A stretch of DNA of 64,000 nt from the NCBI RefSeq assembly GCF_004358205.1, contig NZ_SMYO01000007.1:186001-250000 (forward strand), in the 5' to 3' direction. Under the pieces are notes generated by a model. That model was not told the origin of the DNA and did no database searches. It worked only from the letters and a program-made list of their open reading frames with translations. Below, one piece after another: positions 42,201 through 49,149 of this stretch (its first letter is position 1; every line of letters begins with the position of its first letter). Made by a program: the position numbers and the translations under genes. This DNA comes from Bacillus salipaludis. Lineage in GTDB: Bacteria; Bacillota; Bacilli; Bacillales_B; DSM-18226.

Positions 42201-42897
42201 CAGGCAATCCGTTGAGGGGTTGCAAAATCGTATGCGCCAAGAAGCAGAGGAATTAATCTATTATATAAAGCAGCGGGTATTTCTTCGTTTTAGTGATTTC
42301 TTTAAAGAAGCCTTTAATCCTTCCACATTACGGGATGATGGGCGTAATTTGAAAAAAGCATTGCAGGGAGCCCTCGATGAATTCCTTGTAAGCTTAGGGT
42401 TTGATTTTGCTCAGGAAATGAGAGCAACCACGGTTCGTTTAGACCGTTTTGCTGAAAAGATTATGGCTGATTTCGAGATCAGTTTTGTGAGAAGCTTGAT
42501 TGATTTAAATGAAGACCTATCATTCTCTAGGTTTGAATTAGAGCAGGGAGTTGAATTAGAATTTCAAAATGCCTTTAAAGACATGAATAAACAAAGCTTT
42601 GTTAAGGCATTGTCTTATTTTAAAAATCCAAGATCCTTCTTTGAAAAAAACGACAAAAAATTAATGTTGGATGAGTTAATGAATGTATTAACTACACCAG
42701 CAGACGAATATTTAAACGATGAATTAACCCGCATTAATGATCATTATGCAAATGTATTAATGGCCGAATTTAACAAGCTGTTAAGCCATATAGAAGAGCA
42801 ATCAAATGAATTTTATTTGAGCCTTCTTTCCGCATTAGAAGGCGGAGTCTCGCTTGAAGTGCTAATGGATGTACAGCAAAAGCTTGTTGAAAAATAA
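39238..42897 (+). CDS. dynA: Double dynamin-like GTPase DynA
   Basis: 1219 residues, two dynamin units in one chain. Unit 1 has the P-loop GHFSAGKSTMIN (about 55-66) with IMDTPGIDSADD; unit 2 has GAFSAGKSSFAN (about 644-655) with LVDTPGADSINA. Each is followed by long helical stalks. B. subtilis DynA (YpbR) tethers and fuses membranes and protects against phage and membrane stress. ATG 39238 follows AAGGGG. The sulfurtransferase frame begins right at its end. Confidence 0.93.
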   Translation: MVQTTKQQETAQSLRNKLIGIYDYLLNEKDAENAGKLKELAKKMELQEFVVAFCGHFSAGKSTMINKVIGENLLPSSPIPTSANLVKVKTGEEYAKVFFKNDKPRIYLAPYDYDLVKNYCKDGDQIEEIEISHSESSLPANTVIMDTPGIDSADDAHRIATESALHLADLIFYVMDYNHVQAELNFLFTKELAEAGKEVYLVINQIDKHKDDELSFADFQKSVIDSFATWGVRPKRIFYTSLKNQSHRFNEFAELKQFIAEKLAAKDEALLPSIFHSLRKIAQDHLNQAKKGEEEKLSSILEKFNELSEAEREELLELHQLLQSKMGSAAGSQEQSEKKFDEDLTEIIKNAYLMPFQTRSLAEAYLESSQSEFKVGFLFSKQKTQEERESRLERFYQDMLEKSKEQLEWHLREFLLKFLKEHEIDQPDLTASAQALKIDFPADLLKSSVKPGARLSGEYVLNYTEEVASKIKKLARERVEELKAEFLHALLERNDKVKHQYQQEYNRIEPYVQAIEEIEKYQQELKLKADKVDEIITLSNQARSDTYHLFDHENEEYEVVQSGVTKIKPAESESKVIENKQLNTVTVAQKESLQETNQLKKMVERLRKNSSLIHDLPGFKKLARELEEKASRLENKGFTVALFGAFSAGKSSFANALMGEKVLPVSPNPTTAAINKIKPVSESNPHGMVLVKFKETEAMLEDVNRSLKVFDLQIGNLAEACGEIDKVLLQNQQDGVMEKTHFAFLQAFKKGYDSFNNLLGTVLETDLSEFTDFVAKEEKSCYVEWIELFYDCELTRKGITLVDTPGADSINARHTGVAFDYIKNSDAILFVTYYNHAFSKADREFLIQLGRVKDSFQLDKMFFIINAIDLAENEEEKNTVVEYVQDQLGKYGIRNPHLHPLSSLLAIKEKQEPSANPASNMVNFERSFYQFISNDLTQMAIASAENELSRVHELVHKLIQSAKEDQSVKEEKRSAIENQKTRIKELLNRQSVEGLQNRMRQEAEELIYYIKQRVFLRFSDFFKEAFNPSTLRDDGRNLKKALQGALDEFLVSLGFDFAQEMRATTVRLDRFAEKIMADFEISFVRSLIDLNEDLSFSRFELEQGVELEFQNAFKDMNKQSFVKALSYFKNPRSFFEKNDKKLMLDELMNVLTTPADEYLNDELTRINDHYANVLMAEFNKLLSHIEEQSNEFYLSLLSALEGGVSLEVLMDVQQKLVEK

Positions 42898-42920
42898 TGA
42901 ATTTAAGGGGAGAGATTATT

Positions 42921-43748
42921 TTGAACTTTGGTAAGGAAAAGGAATGGCTGTTGAAAAACTTAAACAATTCAGATGTTCGCATTATTGATTGTCGGTTTTC
43001 TTTAGCGGAACCTGATAAAGGCAGTCTGGATTATCAGATTAATCATCTCCCCGGGGCTGTTTATTTTCATCTTGAAAAAGATTTATCAAGTCCTGTTACT
43101 CATCATGGCGGGCGGCATCCAATACCGGAAATCTCCGAATTCGTCGATAAACTGGAAAAGGCGGGAATCAATCAAAACACGATTGTTGTCGCTTACGATG
43201 ACGGAGAAGGTGCATTTGCTGCACGCTTTTGGTGGATGCTGCAATACCTTGGACATGAAAATGTATATGTTCTTGAAGGCGGGTTTAAAGGATGGCTCGA
43301 GGCCAACTACCCTCTCACAGCTGAAGTCCCTTCATTTGCCAAAGCTAACTTTATCTCATCCATTAAGTCTGAATGGCTGGCTTCAATGGAAGAGGTAAAA
43401 ACTGTAGTTCAAAATCGGCCTGACAATATCATTTTAATTGATTCGCGAGAAGAGAAAAGATATTTAGGAATTGAAGAACCAATTGACAAGAAAGCTGGAC
43501 ATATTCCGGGTGCAGTTAACAAACCATGGTTTGAGGGGCTAAAAAGTGGCTTTTATAAGTCAGAGGTTGAACAAAAACAGCGATTTTTAGATATTGATCC
43601 TAATAATGAGATAATCGTTTACTGTGGTTCAGGTGTAACGGCAGTTCCTAATTTTATCGCTTTAAAGAAAGCCGGTTTTCCACGTGTTAAGCTGTACTTA
43701 GGAAGTTTTAGCGATTGGATCTCCTATGAAGAGAACGAAATTGATTAA
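42921..43748 (+). CDS. Thiosulfate/3-mercaptopyruvate sulfurtransferase
   Basis: 275 residues, two rhodanese domains: the first is structural (IDCRFSLAEPDKG...), the second carries the active loop YCGSGVTAVPN with the catalytic Cys at about residue 238. CGSGVT is closest to mercaptopyruvate sulfurtransferases (SseA type). TTG 42921 is chosen because AAGGGGAGA lies 7 bases upstream; the ATG at 42897 precedes that site and overlaps the dynA stop. Confidence 0.88.
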   Translation: MNFGKEKEWLLKNLNNSDVRIIDCRFSLAEPDKGSLDYQINHLPGAVYFHLEKDLSSPVTHHGGRHPIPEISEFVDKLEKAGINQNTIVVAYDDGEGAFAARFWWMLQYLGHENVYVLEGGFKGWLEANYPLTAEVPSFAKANFISSIKSEWLASMEEVKTVVQNRPDNIILIDSREEKRYLGIEEPIDKKAGHIPGAVNKPWFEGLKSGFYKSEVEQKQRFLDIDPNNEIIVYCGSGVTAVPNFIALKKAGFPRVKLYLGSFSDWISYEENEID

Positions 43749-43820
43749 AATTTAGGGACGAACTATGTTATAATGGATTTTGTGTTGTTTTATGACCCTA
43801 AATTTTAAGGAGGTTCCAGT

Positions 43821-44714
43821 TTGGAAAATCAAAAGCCTTCACTTATGCTCGTAGATGGTATGGCTCTGTTATTTCGTGCTTTTTATGCCACGGCAGTAAC
43901 CGGTCAGTTCATGATAAATTCAAAAGGAATTCCAACAAACGGAATTCATGGTTTCATCAAGCATTTATTTACAGCCGTTTCTTCCTTTAAACCAAGCCAT
44001 GTAGCGGTTTGTTGGGATATGGGAAGTAAAACATTCCGCACAGAACTATTTTCGTCTTATAAGGGCAATCGTGGGGAAGCACCGGTGGAATTAATTCCTC
44101 AGTTTGATTTAGTAAAGGAAGTAGTTGAATCATTTGATATCCCTAACATTGGAATGGTAGGATTTGAGGCAGATGATTGTATTGGTACCATTGCTAGACA
44201 ATTAAGTGGGCATGCTAAAGTTTCCATTTTAACGGGGGACCAAGATATCCTTCAGTTATTAGATGATAATATTTCAGTTATTTTGTTGAAAAAAGGCTAT
44301 GGCAACTACCTTGTTCATACACCTGAAACTTTCTTCGAGGAGAAAGGTATAACACCTCGTCAAATGATTGATTTAAAAGCGTTAATGGGGGATCCTAGTG
44401 ATAATTATCCGGGAGTAAAAGGGATCGGCGAAAAAACGGCCCTCAAGCTTTTAAAAGAGTACAACCATGTTGAAGGAATTATTTCAAACCTTGATGGACT
44501 TTCAAAATCAATTAAGGCCAAAATTGAGCAGGATTTAGAGATGCTCCATTTATCAAGACGTTTAGCAGAAATTAAATGTGATGTACCGGTCAACATTGCA
44601 CTTGAAGAAGCCGGTTTAAAGATTGTAAAAGAAAAAGCATTGAATAAATTAACAGAACTTGAGCTTCGCGGTGTGCAGCGTTTGCTGCCGATTGACGAGG
44701 CAATTGTTTCTTAA
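43821..44714 (+). CDS. ypcP: 5'-3' exonuclease YpcP
   Basis: 297 residues, the 5'-nuclease domain of DNA polymerase I as a separate protein. Metal-binding signatures: LMLVDGMALLFRAFYA at the N terminus, EADDCIGTIAR and SILTGDQDILQLL, and the helix-hairpin GVKGIGEKTALKLL. Likely removes RNA primers and flaps. TTG 43821 has AAGGAGG 7 bases upstream. It is convergent with sspL through a shared terminator, as in B. subtilis. Confidence 0.92.
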   Translation: MENQKPSLMLVDGMALLFRAFYATAVTGQFMINSKGIPTNGIHGFIKHLFTAVSSFKPSHVAVCWDMGSKTFRTELFSSYKGNRGEAPVELIPQFDLVKEVVESFDIPNIGMVGFEADDCIGTIARQLSGHAKVSILTGDQDILQLLDDNISVILLKKGYGNYLVHTPETFFEEKGITPRQMIDLKALMGDPSDNYPGVKGIGEKTALKLLKEYNHVEGIISNLDGLSKSIKAKIEQDLEMLHLSRRLAEIKCDVPVNIALEEAGLKIVKEKALNKLTELELRGVQRLLPIDEAIVS

Positions 44715-44718
44715 GAAG

Positions 44719-44746
44719 GAAGAGGCTGAGTAAATCAGCCTCTTTT
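44719..44746. terminator. Bidirectional terminator, ypcP/sspL
   Basis: Stem AGAGGCTGA/TCAGCCTCT with a GTAAA loop and A/T flanks. Confidence 0.88.
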
Positions 44747-44747
44747 T

Positions 44748-44888
44748 TTATATTTTCGTGTTAGACTTTTTTGCTGCGTTTTCTAACTTGCTCTTTGGTT
44801 CCTCAGCAAATTCAGCATCCTGCCCATAACCCTGCGGTGTTACTCCTGGGGCCTTTGTTCCACGGTCGGAATTTTTATTTTTACTCAA
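44748..44888 (-). CDS. sspL: Small acid-soluble spore protein L
   Basis: 46 residues. GVTPQGYGQDAEFAEEPKSK and LENAAKKSNTK match SspL (GVTPQG...DPKTELEERAKKSNTK in B. subtilis). TTG 44888 has AGGAGGTGATC immediately upstream, which fixes the start. Forespore-specific small protein, usually sigma-G dependent. Its place beside ypcP is conserved. The gene is too short for standard ORF lists. Confidence 0.9.
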   Translation of the reverse strand: MSKNKNSDRGTKAPGVTPQGYGQDAEFAEEPKSKLENAAKKSNTKI

Positions 44889-44971
44889 AACGATCACCTC
44901 CTGTTTTGTTAGTATTTCCATCAAGAATAATAAAACACATCTTTCTTAACAATAATGGAAGAGGTGATGAA

Positions 44972-45463
44972 ATGAATAAAGGTGTTTATTTAGCTCTATT
45001 TAGCATTGGGTTAGCCCAAGGATTAAAAATTCCTATCCATTATGTTAAAAAGAAGGAATGGCGTCCTGAACTATTCTTTCAAACAGGTGGGATGCCGAGC
45101 TCCCATTCAGCAGGGGTTTCTACTTTAACTACGTACATTGCATTAAAAAGAGGACTGCCCACCTTTGATTTTGCCCTTTCACTAGTATATGGGTTAATCG
45201 TTATGTATGATGCACAGGGCATTCGCCGTCAAACGGGGGAGCTCACCTTGAAGGTTAATTCCATGAATGATTTAATAGAGAAAATCCATAAAGAAGAGAG
45301 CCTTGAATTTAAACAAAATACTCCGAAAAGACTGAAAGAAATGTTAGGACATCAACCCGAAGAAGTAGTCGGAGGGGCGCTTTTAGGTGTACTCATTGGG
45401 ATTGTGGGCCATTTATGTACAAAAAATCATAGAAAACCAAAGAAATTTACGTTAAGATTTTAG
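44972..45463 (+). CDS. Divergent PAP2-family membrane protein (YuiD-like)
   Basis: 163 residues with three to four membrane helices. The FQTGGMPSSHSAGVSTLTTY segment and VYGLIVMYDAQGIRRQTGE are the hallmarks of the divergent PAP2 (DUF212) family, possible phosphatases. ATG 44972 follows GAGGTGATG; a longer frame from 44771 crosses sspL and is rejected. Confidence 0.88.
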   Translation: MNKGVYLALFSIGLAQGLKIPIHYVKKKEWRPELFFQTGGMPSSHSAGVSTLTTYIALKRGLPTFDFALSLVYGLIVMYDAQGIRRQTGELTLKVNSMNDLIEKIHKEESLEFKQNTPKRLKEMLGHQPEEVVGGALLGVLIGIVGHLCTKNHRKPKKFTLRF

Positions 45464-45496
45464 AGGGAATTTTTTTAAATAGAGAGGGGAAAGTCA

Positions 45497-45766
45497 GTGC
45501 AGTCGTTGGAGGATTATTTGGATTATCTGCAGGGAAAGGGCTTCCAATTACACGAAGATGCGATTGGATTTATTTATTTCGGAAAACGTTATACAAATGC
45601 TTCCGATGAAATAATCAATACAGCAGTAGAAATAACGTTAAAAGCGCAAAAGAGCTTTGATGGAAGTTTTTATATTTCTTTACTTGAAACGCTCATGGTT
45701 AACAAGGTAAAAAACAGAAAAGATGCAATTCAGTTTGTAAAGGAAAAAGAACTTCTTGCTATTTAG
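45497..45766 (+). CDS. Conserved hypothetical small protein
   Basis: 89 residues, no cysteines, no membrane segment, starting MQSLEDYLDYLQGKGFQL. GTG 45497 follows GAGGGGAAAG. It is 33 bases behind the PAP2-like gene, so probably co-transcribed, and is ended by a strong terminator. Likely one of the uncharacterised Bacillus-only families; I cannot name it. Confidence 0.72.
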   Translation: MQSLEDYLDYLQGKGFQLHEDAIGFIYFGKRYTNASDEIINTAVEITLKAQKSFDGSFYISLLETLMVNKVKNRKDAIQFVKEKELLAI

Positions 45767-45772
45767 TGACAA

Positions 45773-45800
45773 AAAACTCCCTTTTATCAGGGAGTTTTTT
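45773..45800. terminator. Bidirectional terminator before EamA gene
   Basis: 11-bp stem AAAAAACTCCC/GGGAGTTTTTT with an 8-base loop. Confidence 0.88.
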
Positions 45801-45803
45801 GTT

Positions 45804-46724
45804 TTATCCTTCAATGGTTTTACTTTTTCTTAGAAAAGAAAATTTATCCGTAGGAAATTCAGCAATAATCATTCCCGCAAAAATAAGGATACAACCGAAT
45901 AATGCGCTGATGGACAAACGGTCATGTGCCCAAAAATAACCTGCTACTGCAGCAAAAACGGGCTCCATGGCAAAAATTAGAGCAACTCTTGTTGCAGTTG
46001 TATATTTTTGAAAATTTGTTTGAATCAGAAATGCTGCAGCTGTTGCAAACACACTAGTAATAATGATGGCAATTAGTACATCATTGGATAATAAAATACC
46101 AGGCTCTAAAGATCTTTCCCAATCTTCAAAAATGAACGAAGAAATGATGGAAAGGACGGCAACCGTTGTAATTTGAATGACTGTTAATAAAAGGCTTGGA
46201 TACTTACTGCTAAATTTGCCGGTCATGATGATATGCATTGCAAAACTTATGGCACAGACCAAAACAAAACCATCGCCAATATTAAGGCCTGTTACATCCG
46301 TCATTGTCAGGAAAAATAAACCAATAGTTGCGGTACACACACCAAAAATGGCATTACGGCTTGGATATTGTTTTGCTAAAAAAATCGACAGTAATGGCAC
46401 CAAAACAACACTTAAGCCTGTAATAAAACCTGCTTTCGAAGAGGTTGTATATAAAAGGCCGATTGTTTGAGTTGCATATCCAAGAAATAACCAGAATCCG
46501 ATAAAAACACCCGATAATAACATTTTACCATTAAGCAGTTTCAGTTGTTTTTTGTCAAAAAGGATAAGACAGATAAAAAGTAACAAAGCTGCAATTAAAA
46601 ACCGAACTCCATTAAAGGAAAAAGGTTCTAGCAAATCAATTGCATTTTGGACTAAAACAAAGGTAGTTCCCCATACTAATGTAACAAGCAGCAAACTTAT
46701 ATCAGCAATAATCGGTTTTTTCAT
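45804..46724 (-). CDS. EamA/DMT family transporter (second)
   Basis: 306 residues with ten helices in two EamA halves. It starts MKKPIIADISLLLVTLVWGT and shows ARVALIFAMEPVFAAVAGYF near the C terminus. Substrate unknown. It begins 5 bases after the end of the minus-strand RNase H-like gene, so the two form an operon. It is only distantly similar to the EamA gene at 33083. Confidence 0.87.
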   Translation of the reverse strand: MKKPIIADISLLLVTLVWGTTFVLVQNAIDLLEPFSFNGVRFLIAALLLFICLILFDKKQLKLLNGKMLLSGVFIGFWLFLGYATQTIGLLYTTSSKAGFITGLSVVLVPLLSIFLAKQYPSRNAIFGVCTATIGLFFLTMTDVTGLNIGDGFVLVCAISFAMHIIMTGKFSSKYPSLLLTVIQITTVAVLSIISSFIFEDWERSLEPGILLSNDVLIAIIITSVFATAAAFLIQTNFQKYTTATRVALIFAMEPVFAAVAGYFWAHDRLSISALFGCILIFAGMIIAEFPTDKFSFLRKSKTIEG

Positions 46725-46729
46725 AATGA

Positions 46730-47137
46730 TTATTGTTCCCCCACGTTATTTTTTCGGATTGCAAGCCTTGCTAGCTCATCTGCAACTTTATTTTCAATGC
46801 TTGGAATCCATTTCATAAAAAATAAATCGAATTTCTTCGATAGCTGCAGTGCTTTTTCTAACAACGGAACATAAAGTTTGTTTTTCGCAAACTCTTTTTC
46901 AACAGCTTTATTGACTAATTCCGAATCGGTTCGAAACGATACGACTGTATTGGTATAGCCTTTTTCTAAACAAATTTCTAATGCTTTTATAAAGGCATGG
47001 TATTCAGCTTCATGGTTGGACATGACCCCAAGCGGAATCGAATATTTATCTACAGTTCCCTGTCCTTTTATAAAAATGCCGGCTCCGCTTGGTCCAGGAT
47101 TACCGGCACTCGCCCCATCAATATAAACTTCAATCAA
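46730..47137 (-). CDS. RNase HI-like protein (135 aa)
   Basis: RNase H fold with all four acidic positions: YIDGASAGNPGPSG (Asp), NHEAEYHAF (Glu), FRTDSELV (Asp), VADELARLA (Asp). It lacks the basic handle region of E. coli RNase HI, as the YpdQ-type proteins of Bacillus do. It is expected to cleave RNA in RNA-DNA hybrids, though activity of this subgroup is not certain. TTG 47137 has GGAGG 8 bases upstream; the ATG 15 bases earlier overlaps it. Divergent from a second RNase H-fold gene 199 bases away. Confidence 0.85.
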   Translation of the reverse strand: MIEVYIDGASAGNPGPSGAGIFIKGQGTVDKYSIPLGVMSNHEAEYHAFIKALEICLEKGYTNTVVSFRTDSELVNKAVEKEFAKNKLYVPLLEKALQLSKKFDLFFMKWIPSIENKVADELARLAIRKNNVGEQ

Positions 47138-47336
47138 GATAATTTCCTCCATTTGTAAGCTAATGAAAGTTTATCATAATTCATGACCATATTGGAGAAA
47201 AAGTTTTTTCTATCACAACTATTAATAACTGGGTATGATAAGAACATATCAACATAAGGTAAAATGAAGGATTAATATTTAAGAACGTATAAGTTGTTGC
47301 TTTAAAACCGAAATAGTATAAGAAAGGCTGGAAAAA

Positions 47337-47993
47337 ATGAAATATCGAATTGAGTGGAAATATCAACCTAAGGGAAATGAAAAGGTACATTTTACCTCTG
47401 ACTGGCTTTCCTCCGAATTAGCCATTCAAACTGGCGAAGAACTTGATAAGTCTGGAAAAGTATCAGAATTAACATATTATGATGAGATGGGGACATCATG
47501 GACTTTAAAGGAAATAAAAAAACTGACCGTTGAAATCGAAGAAGACCCCCATGAAGTGACGGTTTATTTTGATGGGGGATTTCACAAAGAAACAAATCGC
47601 GCCGGTCTTGGAGCCGTTATTTTCTTTCGGCAGGGCAAAAAGAAATATCGAATCCGGGCTAATGAACATATAGATCAAATGGATACCAATAACGAGGCAG
47701 AGTACGCTGCATTCTATTATACCCTAAATATTTTAGAGGACTTGGGCGTGCATCATTTACCTTGCGAATTTAAAGGGGACTCTCAGGTTGTTTTAAAGCA
47801 GCTAGAAGGAGAATGGCCATGCTATGAAGAAAATTTAAATCGCTGGCTGGACCGAATTGAGGAAAAAATCAAAGCTTTGGGAATCCAGCCGAGGTACACA
47901 GCTATTTCCCGTAATGAAAATAAGGAAGCAGATAAATTAGCTACACAGGCGTTGGACGGAAAAGAGATCTTCGCTAAAACACAAATTCTTTAA
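47337..47993 (+). CDS. RNase H-fold protein with N-terminal extension (YpeP-like)
   Basis: 218 residues: about 75 residues without recognised motifs (an N-terminal extension with the pattern of RNase H accessory domains), then an RNase H domain with VYFDGGFHKETNRAG, TNNEAEYAAFYY, FKGDSQVV and ENKEADKLA giving the four acidic residues. The organisation matches YpeP of B. subtilis by size and location. ATG 47337 follows AAAGGCTGG. The zinc-finger protein YpeQ follows 20 bases later. Confidence 0.82.
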   Translation: MKYRIEWKYQPKGNEKVHFTSDWLSSELAIQTGEELDKSGKVSELTYYDEMGTSWTLKEIKKLTVEIEEDPHEVTVYFDGGFHKETNRAGLGAVIFFRQGKKKYRIRANEHIDQMDTNNEAEYAAFYYTLNILEDLGVHHLPCEFKGDSQVVLKQLEGEWPCYEENLNRWLDRIEEKIKALGIQPRYTAISRNENKEADKLATQALDGKEIFAKTQIL

Positions 47994-48013
47994 GGATGGG
48001 GGAGTAGAGTCAA

Positions 48014-48199
48014 GTGAAGGGTTCAGCACGAAAAGAAGTATTAACGCATGTAGAAACTCTGATGGCTCAATACTGTGAAGGGTGTTTTTTGCATCGCCAA
48101 TTAATTAAAGACGGCGGGCGCAGGAGAGCGCATCAATTTTGTATTTCACAATGTACCATCGGGGAACAAATTAAGGAGTTTGGGAAAAAGCTTTCCTAA
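48014..48199 (+). CDS. ypeQ: YpeQ-like zinc-finger protein
   Basis: 61 residues with four cysteines, CEGC, and C-x4-C in HQFCISQCTIGEQIKEFG, plus His residues. Size, motif and location before cspD match YpeQ (a predicted zinc-finger family). GTG 48014 follows GGGGGAG. It is downstream of the RNase H-like gene and may be co-transcribed with it. Confidence 0.82.
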   Translation: MKGSARKEVLTHVETLMAQYCEGCFLHRQLIKDGGRRRAHQFCISQCTIGEQIKEFGKKLS

Positions 48200-48207
48200 A
48201 TGGCAAA

Positions 48208-48234
48208 ATAAAAAGGCTGGCAAATGGCCAGCCT
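48208..48234. terminator. Bidirectional terminator, ypeQ/cspD
   Basis: 9-bp stem AAGGCTGGC/GCCAGCCTT with an AAATG-like loop and A/T flanks. Confidence 0.85.
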
Positions 48235-48248
48235 TAGATTATTTGAGA

Positions 48249-48449
48249 TTATAGTTTTACCACGTTAGCAGCTTGTGGTCCACGGTTTCCTTCAACGATT
48301 TCAAAAGAAACTTCTTGACCTTCTTCTAAAGATTTGAAGCCTTCACCAGTGATAGCGCTGAAGTGTACGAATACGTCGTCTCCGCCTTCAACTTCGATAA
48401 AACCAAAACCTTTTTCATTGTTGAACCATTTTACTTTACCGTTTTGCAT
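48249..48449 (-). CDS. cspD: Cold shock protein CspD
   Basis: 66 residues, [20 protein letters not shown] with RNP1 KGFGFIEV and RNP2 VFVHFSAI, near-identical to B. subtilis CspD. Single-stranded nucleic-acid chaperone in the cytoplasm. ATG 48449 follows TAGGAGGAAG; the longer in-frame start is upstream of that site. A 5' leader of about 90 bases rich in short palindromes precedes it (cold-shock leaders are often regulatory; not shown here). Confidence 0.95.
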   Translation of the reverse strand: MQNGKVKWFNNEKGFGFIEVEGGDDVFVHFSAITGEGFKSLEEGQEVSFEIVEGNRGPQAANVVKL

Positions 48450-48725
48450 GTACTTCTTCCTCCTAAGCCTATCAAGACACATTCTTTAGTGCCTAAGTTA
48501 AATAATTATCATGCAGCTAATAGGGCAAAATTTTGCCAAGCAATTATATAACATGATGCTTTAAATATACAATAACAGAATTGGACAGTCAAGGAATGAA
48601 AGCGGTTTTTTATCCAAATTACAAGGGACTGAAGCTGGGAGGGACAACATCAGCGCGTTTAAACATAAAATTCAAGATTCAACATATGTATAATTATAAA
48701 AAAGTCTATGAAACAGGGTGAGGGG

Positions 48726-49013
48726 ATGTTCCGATTTTCCATTGATGGAGAGGATTGGATATTAAGATTCTCTCCGCATTTACAAATCGAAACAGATGAA
48801 AAACAGGAAATTATGATGTCTTTGCTCCATATCGGGAACCATTTATCCAATTTTTCGCATGGTGAAGCATTTATTATGTTCTCCAAGAAAATTGGAGCGA
48901 TTGTTTTTGAAGTTGAGAGAGTTCCGTCATTCATTCTGACGGTCTCCAATATTGTCGATGAAGACCATTGGTATATTCAGGATACCACTATTCAATTGAA
49001 GAGAAAATTGTAA
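48726..49013 (+). CDS. Small hypothetical protein
   Basis: 95 residues, MFRFSIDGEDWILRFSPHLQ, mixed alpha/beta composition, no cysteines, no membrane segment. ATG 48726 directly follows GGTGAGGGG (the closest functional Shine-Dalgarno is AGGGTGA, upstream); an ATG 18 bases earlier is an alternative. It stands alone between cspD and topB with its own terminator. Not recognised. Confidence 0.65.
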   Translation: MFRFSIDGEDWILRFSPHLQIETDEKQEIMMSLLHIGNHLSNFSHGEAFIMFSKKIGAIVFEVERVPSFILTVSNIVDEDHWYIQDTTIQLKRKL

Positions 49014-49021
49014 CTTTGGTA

Positions 49022-49062
49022 AATCCTTTCCAGAAACTAAGGTAACTGGAAGGGATTTTATT
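49022..49062 (+). terminator. Terminator before topB
   Basis: Stem AATCCTTTCCAG/CTGGAAGGGATT with a loop of about 12 bases and a T-rich tail. Confidence 0.85.
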
Positions 49063-49149
49063 TTTTGAGTGATTTTTTACTCTTTACGTTGCGGGGGCAA
49101 AGTGGGAAAATGAATGTCGGATAGTTTGTAAAAAAAGGGAGCAATCTGC

